Assembly (NCBI RefSeq): GCF_910591885.1
Contig: NC_063271.1
Span: 19,235,334-19,299,333 of the forward strand
Source of the DNA: Bombus terrestris
Taxonomy: Eukaryota > Arthropoda > Insecta > Hymenoptera > Apidae
Reading direction: 5' to 3'
Length of the DNA stretch: 64,000 bases
A model generated the notes under the pieces. The model did not search any database. It saw only the letters and a program-made list of their open reading frames with translations, and was not told the origin of the DNA. Numbering within the stretch: position 1 is the first letter of the stretch; every line of letters begins with the position of its first letter. A program made the translations under genes and the position numbers. Below are positions 37,201 through 46,747 of this stretch, one piece after another.

Positions 37201-40200
37201 ATAAAATATTTAGGATCTTATTAAATTCAAATAGAAAGTAACAATTATATATTTAAATATAAACATAATATGAAGAAATATGTTTCATGTAGTTATAGGA
37301 TTTATTTCAAATGAAATGTAACGTATAATTAGGATGGTAATACTTCATCACTAGAAAAAATGTTACTCCATAAATACATTAAATGCTTCTACTAAAGGAA
37401 GATCAAAAAATATTTTTATCTTTTCTTCTAATTTAAATATGCACATTCTTTTTTGTTGTGCTGATGTATCCTTATTGTGTTCATACTCGTATGAAAGATT
37501 ATCAGCTTTAAAATTATTATCTAGTAGTATGTCTAGAATAATAATATCTTTTGCACTTGTCTTCTGTATACCTTTAGGCCAGCTTTTTTCTTTCAGTATT
37601 ATTTTGGTTTTGGTTAAAGATTCATTTACTTGAAACTCTATGTCTTTGTAAACTTCTTTCATATTGTCAACCATTGTACATATATATTCCAATTTTTGTA
37701 TAAAAATATCCAACAAATCTTTTATTTCATATATCATTTTGAGAATTCTTGTGGAAATAGGATCATAAGTACCATCTTTCACTTTGTCATTAAGTGTAAT
37801 CTCATGAGGCAAACGACTGCGGCCCAAACTAATATACCATTTACGCAATAGTTTAACATAATCAAATGTTATTTTAAATTTCATGCCTGGTATATGCTGC
37901 ACAACAGGTTTATAAAAATAACATACTCGGTTATCTGTTAGGTTAACTGTCATACCACATTGTTCTTTGATCTCTTTTGCAAGGGTTGTTTGTTCACGTA
38001 ATTTATACTTCCAGTTTTCATGTAAAACTTCTTCATCATTTCTACGATCAATATATTCATAAAATTTAGCATGAGATGGTGATGTTCTTAACAATTTACG
38101 CACATCTGAGTTGTCAGAATCATAAGCAATTTCACTTTCTATGGAATTATCATATTGTGAATAATACATGTTAGTTAATTTTGACATTTTTGTTAGTATT
38201 TTTTCATTTAATTCAAAACTCAAAAAATTTTTGGAACGTCAGTAATTAGGTTATGTTCCTTTTTTCTTATTAACAAAAAGAAGATATAATCTAAGATCTA
38301 AATTTTTAAATTATAATAAATTTATTAATAATTTCTTTAATTTTAAGATTGTTTTTAGACTTTAGTATTGCCTTGATTATAATGAAGCTTTCTAAAACTT
38401 CCTGTACTGACATACATATCTCTTCGCATATACTCTGTACTCTCTTAACTACTTTTAAGAAATTTAAAATACTGCACTGTTATACGTTTCTTATACATTA
38501 AATGAAACATATTAAATAATATATGTGTACATAAATATTTACTAAATGTCCAGCGGGAGGAATTGTAAAACACAAATTAAAAATAAAGAAGATATATTAA
38601 ATGTAGATTTTAAATTTGTTAATAATTTGCTGTATCATCTCGCCGAATAATGTATGAAAGGCCGTTCAGCCTTTCTGCTGTCCAAAAGTTTATGGAGTAT
38701 TTTTGAGGTCAGTATCACGAAAATCTCCTACTAATTGAACCATTAAGCGACGTACGTATTACAAATGCGTTATTTCGTTTTTATTCTGTTTCTCCTGGTT
38801 TGCACTATATAATAAGTAAGAATTTATGGTTGATATTTCCAAGCCCCAAGAAAATAATTTTCACCACCATTTTCGGGACTTCCGCATAAAACAATATGTA
38901 GCCGTATATTGGTCTGGTCTTCTATCGAACATATCCTTTTTTGATCTTTTAGAAATCATGTATAAGATATTATAAAAAATACAGAAAATATATGAAAAGC
39001 TTGCTGATTCGTCTGGTAATGCCATTGATAAACTGAAATTCGTTCTGACTCGACCATCATCCTACATGACGAGTTTACGTTAAACAGAAGATAAGACTTC
39101 ATCGCTAACGATCTCTAGTTTTATTTCATCAAAAACGTAATACTGTTTAGTCTACTATATCTATGTGTAAATACGTATAAGATTATCACTCAGAAAAATA
39201 GACGTATGATAGCCACTTCATAATAAGCGTCCGCAACTGTGAACAGATTCGGGCGGCTATGTGCTGACACGTGTCCGCAACGGGAAAAAGACTTGGGCGG
39301 CTATTTGCCGACACTCGCCCGCAAAGGGCTAGACATTACCATCACTGAACTTCACTTGCTAACAACTCTTTGCTTAAAACAGCACTTGCTAATAATTCTT
39401 CGATCAAAACATTACTTGCTAACAACTTTTCGCTCAAAACATTTCTACATGTCTTGTAAGCTCTCTCAGGATGGTTACAAACGACAAATTCTAATTAACT
39501 GTATCCAGTCGACTGGGATAAATCGGAAGAAACGGAAGATAAGACGTCTCTGATTTCGTCTTCCGTGGATCATCTGACCATCTGGTGACTCGGCACCAAA
39601 GAGAGAAGAAGATTCCACGTGCTAAGCTAGTACAACCACCAAAGATTAGGACCAAGGTGTTCAAAGACACTTTATGGGCCATGGACTCCAGTTGGGAATT
39701 TATTGGCAACGAAGAGGACGACTACGATCCGGAGTACGACCGTGATGCGGATTACGAGGGAGACAACGTGCCTTCAGTGCAATGGCCCTTGGGTTGAGTC
39801 ATCAAGGTGGACCTTGAGATGGATCTCGGCGTCGGCGGCCACCATCTGAATGGCCACCGCTCAAACTACAACGAGCGTCTTGGATCGAAGCGTTAAACGG
39901 CTAATGCCACTACCGAGCCAACCTGATCCTGATGAGTCTAGACAGCCAGCTTTCGAGAAGGAATTCGATAGAAGATCCAACTAGTTTCAGACCTGTTAGC
40001 TTCGCTAACACACACACACGCACGCACGTACGCCTAACTGCAGCCAAATAGAATTTTTGATCGGTACCCTCTCAACAGGGGAGGATGTTACGTCTTGTGA
40101 CACATTCTAATCCATCCTTCGGCTAAGATGGTCACCAGCTGTTTAAACATATTTGCTCGGACCCACAATAATCCTAAAGAACCATTAATTGTTGTCATAA

Positions 40201-42671
40201 GATTTCGCATCTTTTCCTTTACTGTCAAGGCCCTTAATTGTTACTATACATCCTTCAAGTTGAGACATTCCTTAGGTTGCTCATTACGGTAAAATACGGT
40301 ATAAGCGGATTCGAAAGTTACTTCTACCAACGAGCGATTGTTGATGGGGGACGGGCAGCACCTATCATTAGTTTTTCCTATATACCTCACCCTCACAGAA
40401 GATCATTTGCTACTAACTCTTTGATCAGAAGACCCTTAATTTGCTTGCAACGATTCATTCTAAATACTTTTACATCTCTCGACGCACTACTCGCAGACAT
40501 TCAAGTCGCGAAGGTTGTTAAGATTTAACAAGCAGTAGAAAGAAAAAGATCACGCTTGACCTTAATTGACAATTATTTTATACTATATTTTATACTATTA
40601 ATTATTATAATATTAATCATTGTTTTAGTATTACAAAGCTTAAATCAGCGCCCTGGACAACCTATGACCATGCAAGGTATGCAAAGTAAAATACCAGGAA
40701 TGGGTATGATGCCTACTCAAACCAGCGGTCCAATGAATCATATGGGTCCAATTCAAACCATGCAAGCCAATTCAATGTTAACGCAAATGAATTCAATGGG
40801 TCAAGGAAATATACCTCAGCAAATGACTCAAATGGTTCCCAACCAAATGGCACAAATTACGACAGGTCAAATGCAACAAAACATGCAAGTATGTATTTAT
40901 TATTGCAAGAAAGCATGCATTTCTTCTTTTTGAACAAAGGGGGGACATAAATAATAAGTGGCATATTTCAGACCCAAATGCAAAATCAACTATCCAATCA
41001 AATAGGAAATCAAATTAGTGGATCTATAAGTGGAATTCAAACAAATATGCCACAGCAAATGAATCAGATTACTCCAGGGCAAATGGGTCCTGGTCAAATG
41101 CAGCAACAATTAAGTCATATGCAAAGGAAGGTATGCAAACAATGAAATAATATAAGCCATTATTTCAAGATTCTCATGAATGCTGTTGTTTTTAGCAAGG
41201 AGAAATGATAAATGCTGCTTTCCCTGGCCCTCGAAATGTTACACCAAATCAATTTCTGGGTCAGAGTCCATCACCATCTGCTCCAAGTCCTGCTGGTTTA
41301 GGCGCACCGTCAAGGTTAGATACAATAGAAACTAAAATTTTTTAAAATTATATTAAAAATTAAAATTGCATTTTATTATTTTTTCAGCAATCAAATGGTT
41401 GCATCACCAGCATTAGTTCCTTCACCTAGTCCACAACATCCTATGATGGCAGGACCACAACGATCTGTTGGTATGTCAAAATTACTTTTAATATAAAAAT
41501 CATTAATTTTAATCTAGCATGAATAGAAATAAAGACAATAAAATTATATTAAATTAGGCATGGCACCATCTCCTAGCAGTTCTTTAAATACTCCTGGAGG
41601 GGTAGGAGCTACCCCAAGTCCACAGCAAGAAGATCAAGCATATAGAGATAAAGTTAGACAATTAAGTAAATATGTAGAACCTTTAAGAAGAATGATTGCT
41701 AAAATGGGAAATGAAGGAAGTATGTAACTTTAGTATTAACACTCATTTCCACCAATGGCTTTATATGTATGTATGTAGTCAATTGTATAATCTTTTAAAT
41801 TGCAGATGTTGATAAACTAAGCAAAATGAAGAAACTTTTAGAAATTTTATCAAATCCTAGCAAACGAATGCCTTTAGATACTTTACTAAAATGTGAGGTA
41901 GTTCTTGAAAAATTAGATTTTAAACGAAATGATGCTAGTGTTGGGCCTCCAGTTACGACTTTAAAGGAACATCATTTCTTCAGTCCACTTTTAGAAGCAG
42001 TAAGCACTCATCTCCAAAGTCCAGTTGTAAATCATACACTACAACGTACTTTTGGTCCGTGTCTAGAAGCTTTATTTGGTCCAGAGATAAAGTAAGAAAT
42101 AAATACAGTAATTTGTGAATGATTGTGTTATAAGATATAATTTAACAGAATTTTACTTCTATAACTAGAAATTTACCACAACCATTAAAAAAACAAAAGA
42201 TAGAAGAGTCTCCTAATGAAATACCAGACGTACTACAAGGAGAAATAGCTCGATTAGATCAACGGTTTAAGGTAATCCATTCATTTTAGAATCTCATTAC
42301 ATTTTTATATGTAAGTAATCATATATGTGTATAATATATAGGTCAGTCTTGATCCTGCACAACAAACTGGATCAAAATGTATTCAATTAATATGCTGGCT
42401 GGATGATCGTCATCTTCCATGTGTTCCTCCTGTATCAGTAACTGTTCCCGCCGATTATCCTTTAACGCCACCACGTTGCGTAATGGCACCCCATGAATAT
42501 GCCACAACATTTCTTTGTGCGGTTCAGAAAGCTTTAAATGCGCGTATAACGAAACTACCTCGACGTTTTTCTGTGTCTCAATTATTAGATACATGGGAAA
42601 TGAGCGTAAGACAAGCTAGCGCCCCTTCACAAATTCCCGTTACTGCCAGTACTGTACTAATGGGTTTGTAA
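34288..42671 (+). CDS. MED15: Mediator complex subunit 15
   Basis: Twelve exons: 34288-34349, 34542-34629, 34762-34813, 34901-35095, 40629-40888, 40972-41130, 41196-41314, 41388-41470, 41558-41719, 41806-42091, 42169-42271 and 42342-42671. All phases agree, giving 632 residues. MED15 is a Mediator tail subunit that binds transcriptional activators through an N-terminal KIX-like domain. That domain is seen here (SWRTQSFRQSVIAKI, EMENHVFQKAK, EYLGFVARLILHVREL), followed by MPDPIGALQTLA. The middle is Gln/Met/Pro-rich as usual. The conserved C-terminal region includes YVEPLRRMIAKMGNEGNVDK and the ADYPLTPPRC block, ending SQIPVTASTVLMGL. Intron 4 is 5.5 kb and holds transposons and a nested gene; the other introns are 69-193 bp. 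A poly(A) signal lies at 42,905-42,910. Confidence 0.95.
35397..37013. mobile_element. piggyBac-like element relic (1.6 kb) in MED15 intron 4
   Basis: The element lies between TTAA (35,393-35,396) and TTAA (37,014-37,017), the target duplication of piggyBac transposons. Its ends are inverted repeats: CACTAAAACTACCA on the left and CACTAAACGTACCA read inward from the right, 12 of 14 identical. Each end also carries a palindromic GGTCAAAATGACC-like motif about 45 or 30 bp in. The minus strand encodes remains of a transposase. At 1.6 kb the element is shorter than autonomous relatives (about 2.4 kb or more), so the middle has been lost. A block at 36,586-36,690 resembles the LTR at 40,086 in reverse, so another element may have inserted before decay. 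Confidence 0.85.
35650..36424 (-). pseudogene. piggyBac transposase pseudogene
   Basis: The N-terminal part has an acidic/Ser-rich leader. Then come KLNAFIALLYACGAYQAKN and ISYLWNKIWQPAVFSKTVS, typical of the first piggyBac-family domain. Reading on past an in-frame TAG, the same frame continues NDFAEIMRFIQFDKK, also family-like. A second TAG and a TAA follow just where the first catalytic aspartate region should start. The catalytic core is missing. A cysteine-containing stretch ending ICLRCG and a stop codon near 35,643-35,720 may be the remnant of the usual C-terminal Cys-rich domain. The protein cannot be functional. Confidence 0.8.
37363..38187 (-). CDS. Unidentified 274-residue protein, nested in MED15 intron 4
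   Basis: A single uninterrupted frame of 275 codons starts at ATG 38,187 (MSKLTNMYYSQYDNS) and ends FNVFME. I do not recognise the family. The protein has an acidic N-terminus (IESEIAYDSDNSD), a WKYKLREQTTLAKEIKEQCG segment, a hydrophobic/basic centre (FDYVKLLRKWYISLGRSRLP), and a helical region near residues 150-200 (ILKMIYEIKDLLDIFIQKLEY) that could form a coiled coil. There is no signal peptide or membrane segment. AATAAA on the same strand lies 57 bases after the stop (37,306-37,301). A frame this long in AT-rich DNA is very unlikely by chance. Lack of introns fits an old retrocopy or a small intronless gene using the opposite strand of its host intron. Confidence 0.8.
   Translation of the reverse strand: MSKLTNMYYSQYDNSIESEIAYDSDNSDVRKLLRTSPSHAKFYEYIDRRNDEEVLHENWKYKLREQTTLAKEIKEQCGMTVNLTDNRVCYFYKPVVQHIPGMKFKITFDYVKLLRKWYISLGRSRLPHEITLNDKVKDGTYDPISTRILKMIYEIKDLLDIFIQKLEYICTMVDNMKEVYKDIEFQVNESLTKTKIILKEKSWPKGIQKTSAKDIIILDILLDNNFKADNLSYEYEHNKDTSAQQKRMCIFKLEEKIKIFFDLPLVEAFNVFME
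38188..39189. other. MED15 intron 4 DNA upstream of the nested gene
   Basis: This interval should hold the 5' UTR and promoter of the nested minus-strand gene. No gene is seen. It is AT-rich and has no repeat that I recognise. Confidence 0.45.
39190..40085 (+). mobile_element. Internal remnant of an LTR retrotransposon
   Basis: A GC-richer block directly precedes the candidate LTR at 40,086. It ends with the purine-rich CAACAGGGGAGGA, a good polypurine tract. It contains a short acidic open frame (39,585-39,797, with EEDDYDPEYDRDADYEGD) and a 30-bp tandem repeat. No protease, reverse transcriptase or integrase motif is left, and I found no 5' LTR, so only the 3' end of the element seems to remain. 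Confidence 0.5.
39354..39443. repeat. Three 30-bp tandem repeats
   Basis: Units begin ACTTGCT at 39,354, 39,384 and 39,414, exactly 30 bp apart. Each reads like ACTTGCTAACAACT followed by CAAAACA. A weaker copy of the same pattern appears in the LTR near 40,400-40,430. Confidence 0.8.
40086..40530 (+). repeat. Candidate long terminal repeat (445 bp)
   Basis: The unit starts TGTTACG and ends TTTAACA, giving the 5-bp inverted termini TGTTA/TAACA usual for LTRs. It follows a polypurine tract directly. Its first 100 bp recur in reverse orientation inside the piggyBac relic (36,586-36,690) at roughly 70 percent identity by eye, showing that it belongs to a dispersed family. It ends about 100 bp before MED15 exon 5. 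Confidence 0.6.
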
Positions 42672-43149
42672 TATGTTTTTATGTATACGAAATATTTTAT
42701 AAATACAAAACTATTACTATGACTTGATTGTTGATTACATATGACTTTATTATTATGACATGTCTCGTGTCTCCTCATTTAATTTTTCCCTTCCAAGTAC
42801 ATACATATACTCATACGTTATTCTTGTACACTTTGGTTTAAATCAATGCTAATGTTCTTACTAATTGTATATAATTTATTTTTTACATAATTTGTCAATT
42901 ATAAAATAAAATTAATATTTTATACAAATAATAATTCATATATTTTAGTAGTAAATTTGTAATTTCTTATACGACATTTTTATCGAATCCATTATATTTT
43001 TATTCGAAAAATTTAATATCAATTCTATCGCCCTTAAAAATATTTATTAGCTTTCAAATAACATAGTAATATAATATAGATAAATTAAAAATCACAATAG
43101 TAAGAAACCAAACATGGGATTAATTTCAAATTAAAAAAAAAGACATACA
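42672..43149. other. MED15 3' UTR and flank
   Basis: AT-rich DNA with AATAAA at 42,905-42,910. No other gene or repeat seen. Confidence 0.6.
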
Positions 43150-44170
43150 TATATTGGAGATGAAAGAACACCGGAGCCTTCCCTTTGGAATTTTGGGAAA
43201 ATCTCGTAACATTGTAATCTAGATTCTACCATAGCTGTAATTAAACAATTGTAGTCATCCAGTCCGATTGTAATTGTTCGAAACTTGCGATAGTGAGCTT
43301 GGGCTTGAGGCGACAACCAGTCGCCGAACGTAGCCGCGGTCAAGGGATGAACGTTTTGTCTAACAAAGGCATGAAGTAACTCTATAGCTCTCCTTAAAAG
43401 AAATACTTAGGACGGGGCACGACGGTAAGCATTTCAACGATTTCTGTCCCGTGGCTCGCCACACGCAGACTCTATTCTTTGAGTAAGATGATTACCAGAT
43501 GTCGACGCGTCTCCACAGTACATGTTCAGCTAGCCCGAGGACCCGCTATAAATCTTAAGGTCTGTTTAACTAAAGTCCTTCAAACCGACAAACAGTCCTC
43601 GTCCCAACTACGAGAAAATAGGAGAAATCTATTTTTCTCAGCAACGACGCTTCCTCTTCTCGAACTTTCTCTTAAGGGCGGCTAGCACCCTTCCCTAACC
43701 ACCAACATGGAAATTGACCAATTAACAGTAACGCCAATTTCCCTCACTTTCCGAATGAAGGCTTTTCTCCACGAATCCGATGATTTCGTGCCCTTAGGCA
43801 CACCCGTCATAGTTTTCCTCGACAGCGTTACCGTGATGGAGAGGCACTCTCCGGTACGATCTCAAAGACGATTCAAGTAACTCTCAGATACGTAGTGATT
43901 GCCTCGTGCATTAACATTGAGTACAACTTAGACGTTGAAGAAAAGTAGAGTTCGTCATCCCCTTGACCGCGGATTCGTTAGTGAGCCTAGGATCATTGTC
44001 ATTAGCTTCTCGAGTATCTAATTATCGTGATTACTTGTCCAATTCCATCAAAGTCATATTTGCACTAGTAAATATCTACTCTATTGCATAATGATCACGT
44101 CTAGCGCCAATAGGGATTCGTTTCACGCCCTCAACCCTAACTCTAATCGTAACGCCAACCCGACATATAT
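43150..44170 (+). mobile_element. Retroelement fragment, copy A of an inverted dispersed repeat
   Basis: From about 43,590 this block matches the reverse complement of 54,018-54,600 over about 575 bp. The shared part contains the tail of an open frame (MEIDQL, ISLTF, then SPVRSQRRFK and a stop), followed by about 300 bp of conserved non-coding DNA ending GACATATATATA. In copy A the frame is broken by a TAG at 43,683-43,685 where copy B has CAG. The block is less AT-rich than its flanks. I cannot assign a transposon family; the position after a conserved coding tail suggests the 3' end of a retroelement. Confidence 0.6.
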
Positions 44171-45197
44171 ATACATCGATGCCGTTATGCGATGATGAGA
44201 TTTATAATCGGCATTTGCTATTGTGATAAGAAAAGCCAAAAGTAGAAAACCTGAAAGTACATGCTGTTTGTTGAAATGTCATAAAGAATTGTTCAAAAAG
44301 CGGACAAAGGCCACCTTCATTTTTTTAAATGGATCTATACAGTTCTTAATACATTAATCAATCTGTTATTGCATTTCTTATAGAAAGTTATTCCGTATGT
44401 ATTTATGTAACTATTAGTAACTATTAGTAACTATTAGTACCGAACAAACAAATTTTTGGAAGAGTTGAAAAAAAAAATAAAATCATTATATTCTTTATTT
44501 CTGTTAAATATTAATATCCAACTCTAGAAATGGACGTATGTATTTATTGCTTAGAAGTCGTTGCGTATCATGGTTGTGTGCGTGCGTATCATTTCTTTAA
44601 TGTGACGGCCATTGCATCAAAATGTAATTCAAAGGTACAGAACGAATTGATCGTTTGTCGGTTTTTTATTGTTATATCGAAGGTGGTGAGCATGAATATA
44701 TAAAAGAGAGATGTGGTAAAGCGGTTACAGCAAAGAAACAAAACAATTTAGACTCAAAAGGACCAAATTCAGCACTAAACCTTTTTGCACAAACTTATAG
44801 AAGTCATGTGCAGGAACAGATCATATATGCCACTCAAGATTTCTGGCACGGGCTTTACAAACAATCTTCAAAGTTACCGAAAACAGGTTTTTTCATATAA
44901 CAACGATTCTAATAATCAAATAGCATAAAGTTCCCAATAAAAATTGTAGGTATTAAGAATATCAATCAAATGAGATATCACAAGTTAAGATCGGTTGATT
45001 TGTTAAGCTATAAATAAATAAAAGTCGCCCAAAATCGACATATATTCAATCTATCAAGTGTGCAAAATTTTATTCTTAAACCCTTTTAGCTTTTGCAAAA
45101 AGTTATTTAACAACTAAAGAGGAGTCTTCATGGCATATTCATTATCCCCACTACAGAAGGGAGAAAGCTCGTCTAATAAATGAACGTTTTTTTTGCG
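44171..45197. other. Unassigned DNA upstream of the Jockey-like element
   Basis: An open frame at 44,655-44,900 (no ATG; ends KQSSKLPKTGFFI) reads as if it could be a terminal exon, but it has no recognised domain and no convincing upstream partner. Nothing else is supported. Confidence 0.4.
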
Positions 45198-45281
45198 TTT
45201 TTTTTTTTATTTATTTATTGAAATTCACAATTTGTCCAATTTGGACATTTGGTGGAATTTTTTAACAGTTAAATTAGCATG
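45198..45281 (-). repeat. Inverted copy of the Jockey-like 3' end
   Basis: These 84 bases, beginning with poly-T, are the reverse complement of the 3' end of the element at 49,479-49,568, with two mismatches and slight poly(A) length differences. The outer end is poly-T/TTATTTATTTA and the inner end is the CATG before the 5' UTR. Together the two arms bracket the element as terminal inverted repeats, which non-LTR elements do not normally have. Confidence 0.9.
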
Positions 45282-45397
45282 CCAGTTCCGCTTGGGTAGG
45301 CGACCTAAACGGACGTGCGAAACAGTGCTCCAGTGAAAGTGCGGCAAGAGGGAAGAGAAAGGGACAAAGTAAACGCCCGTCGACAAAACGTGGAATC

Positions 45398-46747
45398 ATG
45401 CAGATTCCACCAATAAAAATAGTTAATTCTGGAGAAACATATTTCACAAATAAAGCTACAGACTCTACATATGTAGAGAAAAAAGACGATATTATGGAAA
45501 CAACACAATCCGACGGGGAGCAAAACATACCAATACACCAGGAAGAAAGCTGGACGGTGGCAACCTCCAGCAAAAAACGGAAGGTAACCCCGCTCGCAAG
45601 GGCGAGGAAAATTGATACATATGAAAAAAAACAATGGCTACAAGATATCAAGCTGCATAATCCATTCAGCGCACTGCCAGAAGAGGCAGCAACGGACCCA
45701 ACTGAAAGTCCGACAAACCGTATTCCCAAATCACCACCGATATACGTAAACGCAAAAATAATCGACCCCCTCATCGAACTACTAAATAACATCGCAGGGA
45801 AAGACAACTATATCATCAAACAAATAAAAATAGACCAGGTGAAGGTGCAAACCAACACCCCAGAAACATTCAGAAAAATTACAAGATCACTAAAAGAAAA
45901 AAATGCAGCATATCACACTTTCCAGCTCAAAACCGACAAAAGCTACAAAGCAGTAATCAGGGGACTACACCCAAAAACAAATACTGGAAAAATAAGTGAA
46001 GAACTGGCAAAAATCGGACACCAGGTAAGGTCAATAAATAACATAAACAAATACGATACCAAACAACCATTACCGCTATTCCTGGTTGAACTAGAACCTA
46101 AAAACAACAATAAAGAAATATACGATATAGAAAAATTACTAAACACAATAGTAAAAGTTGAGCCTCCCAGATATAAAAAAGAAATCCCACAATGCATAAG
46201 GTGCCAACAATACGGACACACCAAAAACTATTGTAATAGAACCCCTGCATGCGTTAAATGCGCAAAAAATCATCTCACGACACACTGCCCATCCACGGGA
46301 AAAATTGAGGAGGTTAAATGCTACAACTGTAACGGAAACCACCCAGCCAGCTATAAAGGATGTGAAGTAAGAAAACAATTACAACGTAAACTGTTCCCGC
46401 CCCTACGAAGCAGAACAATCACTAACACACAAGCCCAACAGGACAGCACAAATCCTGAAATAATTCCAAGTACAGAGCAAGCTACAAACACCAAACCTAT
46501 CAGCACCAACACCATTGGTGGTCTAAGCTATGCCCAAATAACCAGCCAATCAACACATACACACAACCAACACCACAGCAATAGTAACAATGACACTGCA
46601 GAAATCAAAGAACTGCTCAAACAATCCATAAAGAACACCGAAATGCTAACCGGAATGATAAGCGAACAAAACGCAGTTCTAAAACAGCAAACTCAACAAA
46701 TCACAGTCATGCTACAACTAATTACAAACGTGCTAAGCAAAAAATAA
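45398..46747 (+). CDS. Jockey-like ORF1 nucleic-acid-binding protein
   Basis: The ORF1 protein (449 residues) should coat the element RNA and help target-primed reverse transcription. It begins with an ATG at 45,398 (MQIPPIKIVNSGETYF). The middle (about 155-265) holds the domain usually preceding the knuckles in this clade (YKAVIRGLHPKT). Three CCHC-type zinc knuckles follow: CIRCQQYGHTKNYC, CVKCAKNHLTTHC and CYNCNGNHPASYKGC (about residues 267-325). The tail is rich in Thr, Gln, Asn and His, then a Gln-rich helix. The frame is intact. The ORF2 frame is open across the last part of ORF1. Confidence 0.92.
   Translation: MQIPPIKIVNSGETYFTNKATDSTYVEKKDDIMETTQSDGEQNIPIHQEESWTVATSSKKRKVTPLARARKIDTYEKKQWLQDIKLHNPFSALPEEAATDPTESPTNRIPKSPPIYVNAKIIDPLIELLNNIAGKDNYIIKQIKIDQVKVQTNTPETFRKITRSLKEKNAAYHTFQLKTDKSYKAVIRGLHPKTNTGKISEELAKIGHQVRSINNINKYDTKQPLPLFLVELEPKNNNKEIYDIEKLLNTIVKVEPPRYKKEIPQCIRCQQYGHTKNYCNRTPACVKCAKNHLTTHCPSTGKIEEVKCYNCNGNHPASYKGCEVRKQLQRKLFPPLRSRTITNTQAQQDSTNPEIIPSTEQATNTKPISTNTIGGLSYAQITSQSTHTHNQHHSNSNNDTAEIKELLKQSIKNTEMLTGMISEQNAVLKQQTQQITVMLQLITNVLSKK

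Noticed and set aside
40238..40528. 96-codon plus-strand frame in the LTR
   Set aside because: Starts at a non-ATG codon, lies wholly in the candidate LTR, and has no recognisable domain.
44530..44900. ATG frame at 44,530 with possible donor, followed by the open frame ending KTGFFI
   Set aside because: The two parts could be a small two-exon gene, but the splice sites are weak and no family is recognised.
45305..46378. Long minus-strand frames across the Jockey-like ORF1
   Set aside because: They are shadows of the A-rich ORF1 on the other strand.
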